A stretch of DNA of 64,000 nt from positions 959,856-1,023,855 of the forward strand of contig NZ_CP090958.1 of the NCBI RefSeq assembly GCF_025787225.1, in the 5' to 3' direction. Positions 63,112 to 64,000 of this stretch are shown here, one piece after another. Below the pieces are notes generated by a model. The model was not told the origin of the DNA. It ran no database searches and saw only the letters and a program-made list of their open reading frames with translations. Source of the stretch: Saxibacter everestensis (GTDB taxonomy: Bacteria; Actinomycetota; Actinomycetes; Actinomycetales; Brevibacteriaceae). The translations under genes were made by a program, and so were the position numbers. Every line of letters begins with the position of its first letter. Position 1 is the first letter of the stretch.

Positions 63112-64000
63112 ATGACCACATCACTCACCACCCACAATGTCTCCGCCGACTCCGGGTCTGGCCGCAGCTACGAAGTTCGAACTTTCGGCTGCCAGATGAA
63201 CGTCCACGATTCCGAGCGGCTGTCCGGCCTGCTTGATTCCGCCGGGTATCAGCGGTCCGAGGGACGAGGTCAGGCCGATGTGGTGGTGTTCAACACCTGC
63301 GCGGTTCGGGAGAATGCCGACAACAAGCTGTATGGCAACCTCGGACAACTCGCAGAGGTCAAGCGTGAACACCCGGATCTGCAGATTGCCGTCGGCGGAT
63401 GCCTGGCGCAGAAGGACCGCGACACGATAGTGAAGCGCGCGCCCTGGGTGGACGTGGTCTTCGGAACACACAACATCGGATCGCTGCCGAGCCTGCTGGA
63501 ACGCGCACGGCACAACCAGCAGGCCGAGGTCGAAATCCTCGAGGCACTGGAGACCTTCCCCTCAACCTTGCCCACGCGTCGGGAATCGGCGTACGCGGGC
63601 TGGGTCTCCATTTCCGTGGGCTGCAACAACACCTGCACGTTCTGCATCGTCCCGGCCCTCCGCGGCAAGGAACGCGACCGTAGGCCGGGCGACATTCTCG
63701 CCGAGGTCGAGGCGCTGGTTGCCGATGGCGCCATCGAGGTCACGCTGCTTGGCCAGAACGTCAATTCGTATGGTTCCGAGTTCCGCGACAAGGGAGCGTT
63801 CGCCAAGCTGCTGCGCGCAGTCGGCCAGATTGAGGGGCTTCAACGGGTGCGCTTTACCAGCCCGCACCCGGCAGCGTTCACGGACGACGTGATCGAAGCA
63901 ATGGCCGAAACCCCGACCGTTATGCCGCAGCTGCACATGCCGTTGCAGTCTGGGTCGGACCAGATCCTGAAACAGATGCGGCGCTCGTATCGCTCGGCGA
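63112..64000 (+). CDS. miaB: tRNA-2-methylthio-N6-dimethylallyladenosine synthase MiaB, 5' part
   Basis: The first 296 codons of MiaB, a radical-SAM methylthiotransferase acting on A37 of tRNA. The N-terminal cluster cysteines are C27 (FGCQMN), C63 (FNTCAVREN) and C97 (GGCLAQ); the radical-SAM cysteines are C171, C175 and C178 (GCNNTCTFC). The end of the gene, with the TRAM domain, lies beyond the window. ATG 63112 is the start; no good ribosome site is present, and TATCCT at 63096-63101 would place a transcript start at or near the ATG. Confidence 0.95.
   Translation, partial: MTTSLTTHNVSADSGSGRSYEVRTFGCQMNVHDSERLSGLLDSAGYQRSEGRGQADVVVFNTCAVRENADNKLYGNLGQLAEVKREHPDLQIAVGGCLAQKDRDTIVKRAPWVDVVFGTHNIGSLPSLLERARHNQQAEVEILEALETFPSTLPTRRESAYAGWVSISVGCNNTCTFCIVPALRGKERDRRPGDILAEVEALVADGAIEVTLLGQNVNSYGSEFRDKGAFAKLLRAVGQIEGLQRVRFTSPHPAAFTDDVIEAMAETPTVMPQLHMPLQSGSDQILKQMRRSYRSA

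Overview
The window is a stretch of actinobacterial chromosome (Actinomycetota, probably the Micrococcales/Brevibacterium-like part of the phylum; the genus cannot be fixed from the sequence). The evidence is high GC, many GTG and TTG starts, actinobacterial-only families (DUF2469, DUF3046, a ClgR-type regulator, a DUF4439 lipoprotein, a Glu/Ala-rich S2 tail, a very long Gly/Pro/Arg-rich IF-2 N-terminus) and the conserved order yraN-yifB-dprA-xerC / rpsB-tsf-pyrH-frr-cdsA-rlmN / dxr-rseP-ispG / proS / rimP-nusA-ylxR-infB-rbfA-truB-ribF-rpsO-pnp-M16 peptidase / dapB-dapA-rnj-ftsK-pgsA-cinA-clgR-recA-recX-miaB. No tRNA, rRNA, CRISPR array, transposase or prophage gene was seen. The DNA is almost wholly coding.

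Layout: 1-6.8 kb carries DUF2469, a PH-domain membrane protein, the DNA-processing set yraN-yifB-dprA-xerC and a divergent secreted protein that joins an M23 and an M15 peptidase domain. 7.2-21 kb holds translation, lipid and isoprenoid genes (rpsB, tsf, pyrH, frr, cdsA, rlmN, dxr, rseP, ispG), with a phosphatase, a FAD oxidase, a DivIVA-like protein and a propionyl-CoA synthetase-like gene mixed in. 21-26.8 kb has an acetyltransferase, proS, a TSUP transporter and a minus-strand pair (APH-like kinase and DUF4439 lipoprotein). 26.8-43.6 kb is the nusA/infB superoperon down to pnp. It is interrupted between truB and ribF by accessory genes (membrane protein, secreted protein, SatD pair, RsgA-type GTPase). 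43.6-49.6 kb is accessory: a GH15-like enzyme, a TAXI-TRAP transporter and an LCP protein. 49.7-64 kb carries lysine/diaminopimelate synthesis, RNase J, FtsK, PgsA, CinA, ClgR, RecA, RecX and a MiaB gene cut by the window end.

The genes serve ribosome biogenesis and translation, RNA decay (RNase J, PNPase), envelope building (CdsA, PgsA, Dxr/IspG, DapA/DapB, LCP, peptidases) and DNA repair and uptake (RecA, RecX, DprA, YifB).

Most of the unusual signal lies between genes. The best candidate for something undescribed is the 504-bp infB-rbfA spacer. It holds three copies of a palindromic element with a fixed 19-nt box, a 26-28-nt variable segment and a fixed 16-nt box. In two copies the variable segment pairs with its own upstream arm, so the arms co-vary. 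Parts of the same spacer recur in the xerC-peptidase spacer. Other signals are a pair of boxes, CGTCCACAG-N18-TTATCCACA, upstream of both yraN and recA; a recA promoter with both a LexA box and a PafBC-type motif; tandem repeats of about 20 bp that include stop codons at gene ends; a four-unit repeat of about 21 bp beside the peptidase gene; and a G-quadruplex-like tract before ribF.
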